Shown: positions 16,597 through 25,676 of the stretch, piece after piece
Layout of the letters: every line of letters starts with the position of its first letter
How positions within the stretch are numbered: position 1 is the stretch's first letter
Assembly: GCF_000298315.2 (NCBI RefSeq)
Contig: NZ_AEYE02000021.1
Location: 62,001-126,000 of the forward strand
Length of the DNA: 64,000 bases
Direction of reading: 5' to 3'
Source of the DNA: Rhizobium grahamii CCGE 502
Lineage (GTDB): Bacteria; Pseudomonadota; Alphaproteobacteria; Rhizobiales; Rhizobiaceae
The notes under the pieces: generated by a model
The model's database searches: none
The model's input: the letters and a program-made list of their open reading frames with translations, nothing else
Told to the model about the DNA's origin: nothing
Translations under genes and position numbers: made by a program

Positions 16597-18651
16597 TCAG
16601 GCACTCAACGCTTTGGCTATTTCCAATGCCAACTGGTCTTGGGAATATGGTTTGCTCAGCCTGTATGCGTCAACCTTCATGCCATTCGGCAGGTCCGCGT
16701 AACCGGTCGCGAGAAGGACGGGAAGATCGGGGCGAATTTCGCGAGCCGCCTTGGTCAGATCGGCGCCATTCATCCCAGGCATCGAAAAGTCGGTGATCAT
16801 CAGATCAAAGTCCTGACCATCTTGAAGGACTTGCATCGCCTCCGCGCCTGAGTGAACTTCCACGACTTCATGGCCGAGATCGGTCACCATGTCTGCCGAG
16901 CTCATCGCAATTAGAATGTCGTCATCAACGAGCAAGATGCGCTTCGGTCCGCGATCGGTCGGAACCTCGATCGGTTGTGGCGGCGGTTGGTGCGCTCCCT
17001 CGTCTGCGGCCGGCGCCACGGGTATGAACAGTTCAGCTGTCGTCCCTGCGCCAGGCCAACTTTTCAGCCGAAAGTGACCCCTGAGTTGAAGTGCGAGGCC
17101 ATGGATCATGGAGAGACCGAGACCAGTACCCTTTCCCAGCTCCTTGGTTGAAAAGAAAGGTTCGACCGCTTTACCCAGCGTGTCAGAGTCCATGCCGCAA
17201 CCCGTGTCGGTTACCGACAGAACGACATAGCGGCCAGGCTCAAGATCACTACCTGGGTCGTCGACAGTCTCCTCCCTAAGGGCGACCGTCAATGATCCGC
17301 CCTCCGGCATCGCATCACGTGAATTGACGGCCAGGTTGAGAAGCGCGAGTTCCACCTGATTTGCATCCGCCAGAACTAGGGGCAGGTTTTCAGGCATTTT
17401 CCGCCGGAGAGAGACCATTGGCCCGATCGACCGCGTCAGGAGCTCCTCCATACCGGCAATCAAAGCCCTCAGGTCGACAGATTTGACCTGCAGGTCTTGC
17501 CGGCGGGCGAATGCCAGAAGCCGTTGCGTCAGAGACGCGCCCCGCTGTGCACCCTGTACGGCACCCTCTATCAGCCGAAGCATGCGTGGATTGTCACCAA
17601 CATTCTTGCGAATGAGCTCAAGATTACCAAGGACCGCCATCAACAGATTGTTGAAATCGTGGGCCACACCTCCGGTCAGTTGACCAATCGCTTCCAGCTT
17701 CTGAGCCTGTCTTAGCTGCTCCTCCGCCTTTTCGCGCTGTGCGACCTCTGCCATGACGGCCGCATGGGCCGCCTCCAGCTCAGCTGTTCGTGCGGCAACG
17801 CGCTCTTCGAGGATTTCATTCAGCTTTTTCTGTTGGTCTTCGGCATTGCGCCGATCCGTAATGTCTGCGGACACGCCGACGAGCTTGACGGCTTTTCCAT
17901 CTCGGTTCCGATAGAGCTGCGCCCTGATCTCAGCCCAGTGCAGCGAACCATCCGGCCAGATCGTGCGGTACTCGATTGAAAAATCCACGCCTGTGTCGAT
18001 TGTCGCGGCGAATGCAGTTTTCACACGGTCGAAATCCTGGGCATGGATCGCCGAAAGAAGATCCTCAAACGCGAATTGGTCATCCGCCTGCCTGCCGAAT
18101 ATCCCACGGCATGTCGGAGATGTCGTTAGTGCATGGGTTGCGAGATCGAGTTCCCACGATCCGAGCCTGCCTGCCTGAAGCGCAGTCTGAAGCAGGCGCT
18201 CGCCTTCGTCGAGAGCCTCGATGCGCAGACGAGCCTCATATTGCCTGCGCCGGCCACGGATCGCGGTATGGGCCACACTAACGAACGTCGTCGCGTGGAA
18301 AGGCCGTTCCAGGAAGCTGACATTTCCGAGCACCTCCAGAAGACGCGCAGCGGCGGGATTTCGTTCAGGCCCACCGCCCCGCTGGGTGAACACGATGAAC
18401 GGCATATCCGACCAGCTGGGCTGGCTTCTGATCCACGCGGCAAGCGGCCTCAAATCGGCGGAACGTAGTGCCTCTTCAGTCAGAACGACGAAGCCAGTGT
18501 CCTCGCCAATCCTGCCAAGCAGGTTTGGCAGGTCAATAACCGATTGCGACGCCAATCCGGCTTCGGCAAGCAATGCCTTGGCGATCTCGGCGTCACGGCC
18601 GGACGGAGTAAGCACGAGAATGGAAATCGAGCGGTCAGGAATCGTTATCAT
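16597..18651 (-). CDS. hybrid histidine kinase (PAS, HisKA, HATPase, receiver)
   Basis: A 684-residue cytoplasmic hybrid sensor kinase. In order it has an N-terminal receiver-like fold (about 8-130) whose phosphoacceptor region is not canonical, a PAS/PAC domain (about 155-270), a coiled linker, a HisKA domain with phospho-His331 (GGVAHDFNN), an HATPase (ADANQVELALLNLAVNS near 428, TGCGMD near 483, GTGLGLS near 508), and a C-terminal receiver with phospho-Asp621 (MITDFSMPG). It has no membrane helix. Its start overlaps the KaiC-like gene by 17 bases, so the two are translationally coupled and probably work together. Confidence 0.92.
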   Translation of the reverse strand: MITIPDRSISILVLTPSGRDAEIAKALLAEAGLASQSVIDLPNLLGRIGEDTGFVVLTEEALRSADLRPLAAWIRSQPSWSDMPFIVFTQRGGGPERNPAAARLLEVLGNVSFLERPFHATTFVSVAHTAIRGRRRQYEARLRIEALDEGERLLQTALQAGRLGSWELDLATHALTTSPTCRGIFGRQADDQFAFEDLLSAIHAQDFDRVKTAFAATIDTGVDFSIEYRTIWPDGSLHWAEIRAQLYRNRDGKAVKLVGVSADITDRRNAEDQQKKLNEILEERVAARTAELEAAHAAVMAEVAQREKAEEQLRQAQKLEAIGQLTGGVAHDFNNLLMAVLGNLELIRKNVGDNPRMLRLIEGAVQGAQRGASLTQRLLAFARRQDLQVKSVDLRALIAGMEELLTRSIGPMVSLRRKMPENLPLVLADANQVELALLNLAVNSRDAMPEGGSLTVALREETVDDPGSDLEPGRYVVLSVTDTGCGMDSDTLGKAVEPFFSTKELGKGTGLGLSMIHGLALQLRGHFRLKSWPGAGTTAELFIPVAPAADEGAHQPPPQPIEVPTDRGPKRILLVDDDILIAMSSADMVTDLGHEVVEVHSGAEAMQVLQDGQDFDLMITDFSMPGMNGADLTKAAREIRPDLPVLLATGYADLPNGMKVDAYRLSKPYSQDQLALEIAKALSA

Positions 18652-20140
18652 CCTCTAGCTGAGACAGCAGCTCTTCGCCTTTGCCCATATAACTTGGGAT
18701 ACCTCTCAGTACGCCCTGAAATTCGGAAAGCGGATCTCCCAGTGTCAGGCCGCTTTCGCTGATTGTAAATTCTCGGATCGTCTCTTCGTGTTTTCCCGTA
18801 CGCTTTTTAATCACGGACACGGCGCGCCTAATTTTTCCGAGCGCCTCGAAATAGCGCAGAAGCACGACCGTATCAGCAAGATAGGTAACGTCGACCGGTG
18901 ACTTCATGTCACCAACGAGTCCATGCTGAGCGACCGTCAGAAACGTCGTCGCGCCCTGTCTGTTCAAGAATTGCAGCAACTCATGCATATGGAGGATCAG
19001 CGCATTTTCTTCCGGCATTGCCGCCTGATAACCGTTGATGCTGTCCAGGACGACAATCTTCGCGTCGAAATCGGACACGCGATCGCGCACACGTTGCGCA
19101 AACTCGCCGGGTGATACCTCGGCGGCATCGAGCTGCTCTATATGTACGGCCCCATCATCCCGCATCTTTTCGAGATTGATGCCCAAAGCCTTCATCCGGT
19201 CAAACAGGAGGCCAAGTTCCTCGTCGAACACAAAAACCGCGGCCCGCTCACCCCGCTTGACAGCAGCGTCCACGAACTGAAGCCCAAACAGGGTCTTTCC
19301 CGTTCCCGCCGGCCCGATCAGAAGCGTACTGGAGCCGCGCTCGACCCCTCCCCCAAGCAAACCGTCAAGCTCGGCAACGCCACTTGCGAGCTTGGTTCGC
19401 TGAAAGTCCGTGCGGTGCTCGAGAGCACGCAATCTGGGAAACGCCACGACGCCGCCGGTCTTGATGACAAAGTCATGATACCCGCCCCTGAAGGCTTGGC
19501 CACGATACTTGACAATGCGCAATCGGCGCCGCTCCGACCCGTAGTCGGGAGCCATCTGTTCGAGGTGCACCACGCCATGGACGACACTGTGGACCGTCTT
19601 GTCCATGATATCCGACGTCATATCGTCGAGAAGCAGCACTGTCGCACCTGACTTTGCGAAGAAATGCTTCATGGCCAGGATCTGGCGTCGATATCGAAGT
19701 GAACTCTGCGCGAGAAGCCTGATTTCTGACAGGCTGTCGATGACGACGCGGCTTGGTCTCAAGCGGTCGAACGCCTCGAAAATCATCTTGGTAGTCTCAC
19801 CGAGTTCCAGATCGGAGGAGTAAAGCAGACTCTGTTGCTGATCCGCGTCAAGCAGGCTTTCGGGCGGCACAAGTTCGAAAATCTCGATGCTGTCGCCCAG
19901 TTCAAGCTCATGAGACGCCGAGCTGCTACGCAGTTCCTCCTCCGTTTCCGACAAGGTAATGTAGAGACAGCGCTCGCCAATTGCAGCCCCTTCGCGCAAG
20001 AACTGCAATGCGATTGTGGTTTTACCTGTACCAGGCGAGCCTTCGAGCAGAAAGACATGACGACGGGTCAACCCGCCCGACAAAATTTCGTCGAGACCGG
20101 CTACTCCTGTCCTTGCCTTGTCCTTGCTGTCATTCGTCAT
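18635..20140 (-). CDS. KaiC-like double RecA-fold ATPase
   Basis: A 501-residue protein with two RecA/KaiC domains: Walker A GSPGTGKT at 34-41 and GPAGTGKT at 276-283, Walker B strands VVIDSLSE near 133 and IVVLDSING near 362. The C-terminal segment HEETIREFTISESG resembles the KaiC CII end. In cyanobacterial KaiC the CII phosphosites are adjacent Ser and Thr; by my alignment the equivalent pair here is Thr419-Tyr420. No kaiA or kaiB lies nearby. The partner is the overlapping hybrid kinase, an arrangement known from other non-cyanobacterial KaiC-kinase pairs. The role is likely stress or light/redox timing signalling, not proven clock function. Confidence 0.88.
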   Translation of the reverse strand: MTNDSKDKARTGVAGLDEILSGGLTRRHVFLLEGSPGTGKTTIALQFLREGAAIGERCLYITLSETEEELRSSSASHELELGDSIEIFELVPPESLLDADQQQSLLYSSDLELGETTKMIFEAFDRLRPSRVVIDSLSEIRLLAQSSLRYRRQILAMKHFFAKSGATVLLLDDMTSDIMDKTVHSVVHGVVHLEQMAPDYGSERRRLRIVKYRGQAFRGGYHDFVIKTGGVVAFPRLRALEHRTDFQRTKLASGVAELDGLLGGGVERGSSTLLIGPAGTGKTLFGLQFVDAAVKRGERAAVFVFDEELGLLFDRMKALGINLEKMRDDGAVHIEQLDAAEVSPGEFAQRVRDRVSDFDAKIVVLDSINGYQAAMPEENALILHMHELLQFLNRQGATTFLTVAQHGLVGDMKSPVDVTYLADTVVLLRYFEALGKIRRAVSVIKKRTGKHEETIREFTISESGLTLGDPLSEFQGVLRGIPSYMGKGEELLSQLEDDNDS

Positions 20141-20301
20141 TTAAAGTCCGCTCCCTCAGCCTCAGATATCATCAATGAAACTTTTCGTCCGTTCGTTTAT
20201 GTAAAAGCGACAAAGCGCAAGAAAAGGGTATCAACGTAAAAGAGTTGATCAGCATATTTCTCGGTATCCCAAGCAGATCCAGGAACTTCACCATTTTCCG
20301 G

Positions 20302-20481
20302 TCATCGTGCTGAGAGATGAAAGTGCCCCAAGTTCTCTAAATAGCACTCCCCACAAAGCAGATGGCCCCGCCGTCGAGCAAGTTCCTGCGAGCGCTCGTC
20401 GAGGTTTCCACTGCCGAACAAGTTTTCGCGCGCTGCTTTAGGGCTGCCGCCGTCTCGGGTGCGAAGCTTCTTAATCGGCAT
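20302..20481 (-). CDS. possible small Cys-containing protein
   Basis: A 59-residue candidate whose C-terminal half (ARRRGHLLCGECYLENLGHF) looks protein-like, with a CxxC pair that could bind metal. The frame is open upstream to 20670, but that part looks random. The ribosome site is poor. No family is recognised. Confidence 0.28.
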   Translation of the reverse strand: MPIKKLRTRDGGSPKAARENLFGSGNLDERSQELARRRGHLLCGECYLENLGHFHLSAR

Positions 20482-20783
20482 CTCTTTCAAAGGCACTCGA
20501 CTGCTGATGGTTGTCTTGGGAGCAGAGAGCGACTTTAAGCTCTTCTTCCAAAGGGACGGGCACGGACCAGCAACATAGGGCAGCCAAACGCGGTGGCAAT
20601 CTCCCCGCCTTTGTTTCGTAGGGATGCGCCCTTGCATCCGATCGACTTTGCTTCCCCGATCGCTGAACATGGAAAAGCCGCTCGCGAGGTCGAGCTTTTA
20701 CCACCTGCGCGCCACAAGTCCTTTCCTTGAGGTAAGGGTCAGGCGCGGCTGGGATGACGAGGTTTTTCCTTGCCGCCCGTTCC

Positions 20784-20808
20784 CAGGTGTCAGGTGTCAG
20801 GTGTCAGG
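20784..20808. repeat. three-unit 7-base tandem repeat
   Basis: The unit CAGGTGT occurs three times in tandem, followed by a partial fourth (CAGG). It is too short for an array and is probably replication slippage in non-coding DNA. Confidence 0.7.
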
Positions 20809-20879
20809 CGGGGAACCTGGTTTCCATCGTCGCTGGGCGCGCCAGACGGCGGCACAGAAGGCCGCTGATGCGCACGATT

Positions 20880-20905
20880 GGAACCACTTCCCCCACATGC
20901 GCATT
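20880..20905 (+). promoter_or_regulatory. near-match EcfG-type promoter of the DUF982 gene
   Basis: GGAAC at 20880-20884 and TT at 20904-20905 with a 19-base spacer, about 22 bases before the ATG at 20928. It fits the loose RpoE2 consensus (GGAAC-N18/19-TT) but lacks the G of the -10 triplet. Confidence 0.3.
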
Positions 20906-20927
20906 ATGTGGCGCGAACGAGGTAAGC

Positions 20928-21173
20928 ATGACTGAAATTACTTTCTGGAACAGGCCGGTCGTCATCGTGATCGGATCCGCAAAACATATTGTACGCAACA
21001 CTCGGGAAGCCGCGTGGCTGCTTGCCGATAAATGGCCTGTTGTGGGCGGGAAATCGTTCATTCGGGCATTACGCGCCTGCGCTGCCAGCCTCGAGGGTAA
21101 GAAATCAGCGACATATGCCCGACTTGCCTTGATTGCCGCAGCCCGACACGCGAACCTTTCGGTCGAACGGTAG
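20928..21173 (+). CDS. DUF982 protein
   Basis: An 81-residue DUF982 protein, a family almost confined to Rhizobiales and of unknown function. Typical features are the N-terminal strand FWNRPVVIVIG, a helix NTREAAWLLADKWPV, and the C-terminal helices with ALRACAASLEGKKS and ALIAAARHANL. The ATG at 20928 has GAGGT 5 bases upstream. It stands alone, convergent with the ATP-grasp operon. Confidence 0.8.
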   Translation: MTEITFWNRPVVIVIGSAKHIVRNTREAAWLLADKWPVVGGKSFIRALRACAASLEGKKSATYARLALIAAARHANLSVER

Positions 21174-21212
21174 AAAGCGCAGCCCTTCCGGCTATTTCCA
21201 TAGCCTCCTATT

Positions 21213-22256
21213 TCACAGGGTGGCGAGCGTGGCGTTGGTGATCTGGGCACCATAGCTTTGGCGGATGCTGACTTTTTTCTCGAGCGCTTCGATTACCAGG
21301 TCGGAAAAATTCACGTCATAAAGTTTTTCCAAATTCTGAAGTCCGCCCGGCGTGAAGACATTGATTTCGAGGATTTTTGCCCCGACGATATCAAGGCCAA
21401 CAAGGAACATTCCGTCAGCCACGAGCTTGGGACGTACCATCTCGGCGACGCTCAGCATTTCTGCAGTGACCTTCACTTTCGTTGCGGTTCCGGAGGCACG
21501 AATGTTCGATCGAACCTCGCCCTTGGCGGGCACCCTCCTGAAGGCGGCATAGGCACCATCCTTTTCCAGGGGCCTTCCATTCATCAGGAACAGTCGTACA
21601 TCACCCTCGACCGCGTCCGGAAGGTAACCTTGAGCGATGAGATATCCCTCTCCGCTGACAGCCTCGAAGATCTGATTGAGATTGGACTCCTTGTTGGATT
21701 TGATCTTGAAGACATGTTTGCCCCCGGACCCCTGGAGAGGCTTCAGGATGACACCGCGCTTCTGGCTGTCAATGAACGACCGGATTTCATCAAGGCTTTT
21801 GGAAATGAGCGTGGTCGGACGCACGCTTTCGGGGAAATCCTGGAAGTAGAGCTTGTTCTGGGCAGTGGCGAGCGCATTCGGGTCGTTCACCGTCAGCACA
21901 CCGCGCTCGACAGCCAATCGTCCAAACATCGCCCCGACATTGACAGCCCATGCTCGTTCATCCGCATCCTCCGAGGGGTCGTTGCGCAGGAAAAGGACGT
22001 CGATATTGGAAACGTCGATGGTTTCTTTCGAAACCTCAGCCCGCAGTCCAGCGATGAAAGCATCCTGATCTTTTGTTTTCGACGGGTGTGGGATGACCGC
22101 GCGGACCAGCAGGCTGTCGTCAGGCCGAAGCACAAAGTCATCAGGCGTGACGTAACAGACGTCATGACCGCGCGCTCTGGCGGACAGCGCCAACGATGTG
22201 GTCGTGTAGTAAGGGGCCTCGCTCTCAATGGAATTTACGAAGAACGCTATTCTCAT
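21213..22256 (-). CDS. ATP-grasp ligase, glutathione-synthetase-like
   Basis: A 347-residue ATP-grasp protein resembling GshB and RimK. The N-terminal domain starts RIAFFVNSIESEAPYYTT; the ATP-binding part has GVILKPLQGSGGKHVFKI (about 168-185) and the C-terminal metal site has ILEINVFTPGGL (about 305-316), like the ExNxxxPGG motif of GshB. ATP-grasp ligases join a carboxylate to an amine or thiol through acyl phosphate. It is the last gene of a three-gene operon; its ATG abuts the TAG of the DUF1704 gene. It is not the housekeeping glutathione synthetase by context. The substrate is unknown. Confidence 0.85.
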   Translation of the reverse strand: MRIAFFVNSIESEAPYYTTTSLALSARARGHDVCYVTPDDFVLRPDDSLLVRAVIPHPSKTKDQDAFIAGLRAEVSKETIDVSNIDVLFLRNDPSEDADERAWAVNVGAMFGRLAVERGVLTVNDPNALATAQNKLYFQDFPESVRPTTLISKSLDEIRSFIDSQKRGVILKPLQGSGGKHVFKIKSNKESNLNQIFEAVSGEGYLIAQGYLPDAVEGDVRLFLMNGRPLEKDGAYAAFRRVPAKGEVRSNIRASGTATKVKVTAEMLSVAEMVRPKLVADGMFLVGLDIVGAKILEINVFTPGGLQNLEKLYDVNFSDLVIEALEKKVSIRQSYGAQITNATLATL

Positions 22257-24143
22257 CTAGTTTTCCTTCGATTGAATGAGATCGATTGGTCTTAATCCCT
22301 GGCGTGCTTTCTCGAGTCTCTCACGGCCATCCTTGGTGGCGAGAAAGAGCGGATAAATCGCAGGCGGCTTGAGTAAGCCACGAGAAGCGAGTTCCTCCAT
22401 CACGCTGAAGTGGCCGGATGAGATTTTTCCCATCCAGAACGGATCTAGCGCTGCCCCGCGTTTGAGATGGTCGAGAAGTTCAAGAAGGCCACGCAGGTAA
22501 ATGGCGTCCTTTGCCAGCCCACCGCCCCGGTAGACACGCAACGTCAGGTTGAACGCTGCAGCCTTCGGAAATCCATACTTCCGCACCATCCGGTGGAAAG
22601 TCTGGTCAAATTTTGCACCGGACAGCATATCCGCACACGCAACCACCCGCGCCGCGATCAACTTGAGACGTCCCGCCGTCATTCCGCCGGCCAGATATTC
22701 GGCGAAGACTGCAAGACCTTCCTGCATGCCCTCATACCCTGCGAGCCCAGAGCGAAAGAGCCTCAGTCCCTGGCACCCACCGTTGACAAACGTCAGCAAG
22801 TGGACCCCTATTTCGTGAGAGAGAAGAGGCGCTACTCGGCGGGGATCCATCAAGGTCTTTCTCGAGATGAGAAGACGGTTGTTCGATACCATCAGTCCTG
22901 ATGGCAAGTCGTCTCGGACCTCCACATCGACCTTGAAGTCAGGGAGTTTGTCCTGGTAGGCGGCGATCATCGACTGCGCCTGCCTTTCAAGGTACGCACT
23001 GTCGGCCGCCTGCAGACCATCGTCCAGGGAGGTCCTGTCAGAACGGTCATCACTGAGGTACTCCAGGATGCGTTGCGCTTCTTCCAGCAACAGCGGTTCA
23101 ACTGGCCCATAGAGCGCTCGTCCGAACTCGATGAAGGCTTTGCGATTGCGCGCGGCAATCAATGATAACTGCAGATCCAGTTCCTGTTGCTTTTGCCTGT
23201 ACAGCTCGTAAAGAACAGGGTCCTCAATCCGATCAAAGGCAATCGAAAAGAGGCGTTGCTTTGCGTTTTCGACCTGGACTGTCAGCGGCCGATAGAGGAA
23301 GTCTGGCTCTCCTTCAAAACCGTTGGCTTCGAAGCGATGGTAGGACTGGTCAGCATTGATCGGGGTCACTGCCAAAAGGACATCAAAGGCCGTCGCAATC
23401 TCATCGATGCCGCGGTCCACCCGATTGACCGCCTCGACCAGCGCCCGACGCCCAAGCGAACGGTAGGACGTAAGCTTGAGAAGTCCACGGGCCTCTATGA
23501 AAGCTGCGCATGCTCGAAGCCCGGCATCGAAAAGCGTCACGATAAGCTGGTCGCGCACCTCCGGAAAAATGTCTCCGGACTGGGGGGCCCGGTAGATCGG
23601 GGCGAACTCTGCCACCAGAAGGGCGCAGTCGGTAAGTTCGGCCAATTCCTCGTCAATCTTCGAGGACGTCATGCGCCGCTCTTCGACCTGTGGCGTTCGA
23701 AAGCGTGCAGCCTCGCTGGCCGCGACCGCCTTGGAGAAGGTTCTTCCCACTTCCGGCGCATTGCCTGATGACCAGACCGAGACCTCGAACGGTGGCAGGT
23801 AAGGTGCATCATCTGTCAGGAACCTGTCGCGCTCAAGCTCAGCAAACCGGACGACGACAAAGGCTCCGAACTGCTCGGCGGCCACTGTTGATAGTGCCCT
23901 GACGATCGGCATGACAAAGCTGGGGTCGGAAGCAATGAGGTATGAGGCGTTTGCCTGCACTACAGACCGGGCCACCTCTTCGTTTCGAGCGCCATCGATA
24001 TACAGGAACAGAAAAGGCAATAGTCGATCGACGTGGAGACGACCGCCCTTTCCGAAATCTTTGCGGACGGCCTTGCCTTCATTGAGACAGTTCACAATGT
24101 CAACCAGCCACTCGATCTGCACATCGCGGATCGGACGTGTCAT
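22257..24143 (-). CDS. DUF1704 / QEGLA-motif metallopeptidase-like protein
   Basis: A 628-residue protein of the DUF1704 family, annotated in databases as flavohemoglobin expression-modulating QEGLA motif protein. It carries HEIGVH at 443-448 and QEGLA at 474-478. The family includes the eukaryotic tubulin tyrosine carboxypeptidases (MATCAP), where the equivalent His, Glu and His residues form a zinc peptidase site, so a metallocarboxypeptidase activity is a fair inference here. The N-terminal 230 residues are helical and of unknown role. It overlaps the upstream amidohydrolase by 4 bases and abuts the downstream ATP-grasp gene. Confidence 0.85.
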   Translation of the reverse strand: MTRPIRDVQIEWLVDIVNCLNEGKAVRKDFGKGGRLHVDRLLPFLFLYIDGARNEEVARSVVQANASYLIASDPSFVMPIVRALSTVAAEQFGAFVVVRFAELERDRFLTDDAPYLPPFEVSVWSSGNAPEVGRTFSKAVAASEAARFRTPQVEERRMTSSKIDEELAELTDCALLVAEFAPIYRAPQSGDIFPEVRDQLIVTLFDAGLRACAAFIEARGLLKLTSYRSLGRRALVEAVNRVDRGIDEIATAFDVLLAVTPINADQSYHRFEANGFEGEPDFLYRPLTVQVENAKQRLFSIAFDRIEDPVLYELYRQKQQELDLQLSLIAARNRKAFIEFGRALYGPVEPLLLEEAQRILEYLSDDRSDRTSLDDGLQAADSAYLERQAQSMIAAYQDKLPDFKVDVEVRDDLPSGLMVSNNRLLISRKTLMDPRRVAPLLSHEIGVHLLTFVNGGCQGLRLFRSGLAGYEGMQEGLAVFAEYLAGGMTAGRLKLIAARVVACADMLSGAKFDQTFHRMVRKYGFPKAAAFNLTLRVYRGGGLAKDAIYLRGLLELLDHLKRGAALDPFWMGKISSGHFSVMEELASRGLLKPPAIYPLFLATKDGRERLEKARQGLRPIDLIQSKEN

Positions 24144-24961
24144 TGGCCATACCCCAAAATGCGTTCCAGCAGCGGTACCGCCCCGGCAAGGCCACGACGC
24201 AATTCTTCAAGGACGGCGCGATCAGGCTCGCCAGTCCATTCGTCCATGAAGATTTTCTTGAACTCGATCGCGATGGCGCAACCTGTCGCCGGGAACACCT
24301 CATGGATAAAACGTGTCTGTTCCCCCTTGCCCTGGAAGGCAACGTTTTCCCTCACGTCCAAATTCATGCCGTTTACCGAGATGGTTCGGAGGTGAGCGAT
24401 CAAGGGGTCCACCACATGGGCCCACCGCTCTCTATCCATCGAGAACGTGCCGATATTGATGTCCGGCGCATCTTGTTGATTGGTTTCGACGTCGGGCGCC
24501 GTCCGGCGGTGATTGTAACTGTGAACGTCGAGGAGAACGAATTTGCCAAAGTTGAGCTCAACCTCTTTCAGGACGAAACGAAGCATCGCGTAGTAGCTAT
24601 CGTGAAGGGCAAGCGATCTGGCTTTCTCGTCCTGTGGCAGGGGGTCTCGCCAGACGTTCAGCCCCCATGCCTGCTCCGGGCTGACGTAGACAGCACCGTC
24701 CCGGCCACGGTTGAGATCGACTTCGAAACGGGACCGGTGGCATACGACCTTGTTGGGGAGGTCATCGATCAGGAAGGCGGTGAACGGATCTTCTTCGCGC
24801 AGTCGCTCGCTGGCTGACAGCGCAAAGCGGTTCAACAAGCTCTTCCTGACGCCATCCCCGTCATGGATCGCTGTCCCGACCACCGGGGAGTCTGCCCTGC
24901 TGATCGTCCATAGCCTTCTGGACCCCAAATCCGTGGCGTCTCTGTTGACACTATCCGTCAC
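24140..24961 (-). CDS. N-formylglutamate amidohydrolase family protein
   Basis: A 273-residue member of the FGase (HutG-type) family of zinc amidohydrolases. Seen are CHRSRFEVDLNR near 93-104, FVLLDVHSYNHRR near 141-153 and AIAIEFKKIFMDEWTG near 229-244, matching the conserved His, Asp and Glu stretches of the fold. No histidine-degradation genes are nearby, so deformylation of N-formylglutamate is unlikely to be its job. It is the first gene of an overlapping three-gene operon and may act on an N-acyl amino acid or peptide. Confidence 0.82.
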   Translation of the reverse strand: MTDSVNRDATDLGSRRLWTISRADSPVVGTAIHDGDGVRKSLLNRFALSASERLREEDPFTAFLIDDLPNKVVCHRSRFEVDLNRGRDGAVYVSPEQAWGLNVWRDPLPQDEKARSLALHDSYYAMLRFVLKEVELNFGKFVLLDVHSYNHRRTAPDVETNQQDAPDINIGTFSMDRERWAHVVDPLIAHLRTISVNGMNLDVRENVAFQGKGEQTRFIHEVFPATGCAIAIEFKKIFMDEWTGEPDRAVLEELRRGLAGAVPLLERILGYGQ

Positions 24962-25676
24962 AAATGTCCTCCCGCCAGGTAGCGCAAATGAATGCTGAAA
25001 TTGGCGTTACAACGATCGCAGGTTCATGCTCCTGCAAGCTCCATGGCATGTGCGGGCAATTTGTCGTGCCCGAGAGCTTTCTGAGGTGACGCGATTGATT
25101 CATTTCATGACGGTTCCTCTAAGGGAACAAACGCGATTCGGGGCAATTTTGTTCAATCCGTCGTGCTTGCAGGTGATGGGACCCGCTTTGGATCAGGCCG
25201 CTCCACCAGTCGTCACCCTAAAACTGGAACCCAGCTTCGCCACTGCGGATGAGCAGCGACAACTGTCGGTAGATTTGCCGCCTTTGACATGATAGGTTCC
25301 GCTTGTACTTCGGCGTTGGCGTGCGTTCAGGGAAATGCCGTGTTCGATTGGGCAGGAAGTATCAGCATCTCATTCATGACGCCCGCCACGGATGCGCCAG
25401 CCCCTTCTCCACCGGGCGATCTCGTACGGTTGGCAGGCTGTTGGCGGGATCTTTGGTCCGCTGGTTCGGATCGGCGGCAAGAACCGGGATAATGCAGGCA
25501 GGAGCAATACACCGGCGTCGGGGCCGTCAGGAGAGACGCTACTAGAACGCCTTGGGCTTGATTGAGCATCGGTACCTCGGAAGGTTCGAGCAAGGTGGAC
25601 GATGACCGCAGATTCTAATCGCCTGCAATAGACGTGCCTCTCGCCTAAGGTTCAACGACTTGCCGGAGAGCGGTCA
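24962..25676. other. gene-poor region between two divergent operons
   Basis: About 715 bases between the amidohydrolase start and the RND adaptor start. Several short frames exist (for example 25026-25292 + and 25327-25593 -), but none has a convincing ribosome site or protein-like composition. Promoters for both operons must lie here. I saw no clear operator palindrome. Confidence 0.45.

Larger units (their letters stand above)
20141..20927. other. mostly non-coding region between kaiC-like and DUF982 genes
   Basis: About 790 bases. The left 160 bases must hold the promoter of the KaiC-like operon, but no GGAAC-N17-GTT site faces it. A weak small frame lies at 20302-20481, a short tandem repeat at 20784-20808, and a near-match stress promoter at 20880-20905. 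Confidence 0.45.

Noticed and set aside
20784-20808. Direct repeat as an attachment site or iteron
   Set aside because: There are only three 7-base units and no integrase or replication gene nearby.
21258-22295. + strand frame (345 codons)
   Set aside because: Antisense of the ATP-grasp gene.
24140-24961. HutG of histidine degradation
   Set aside because: No hut genes are near and the gene is locked in an operon with DUF1704 and ATP-grasp genes.
25289-25593. Several short frames on both strands
   Set aside because: They overlap one another, have Arg/Ser/Pro-rich products and no ribosome sites.
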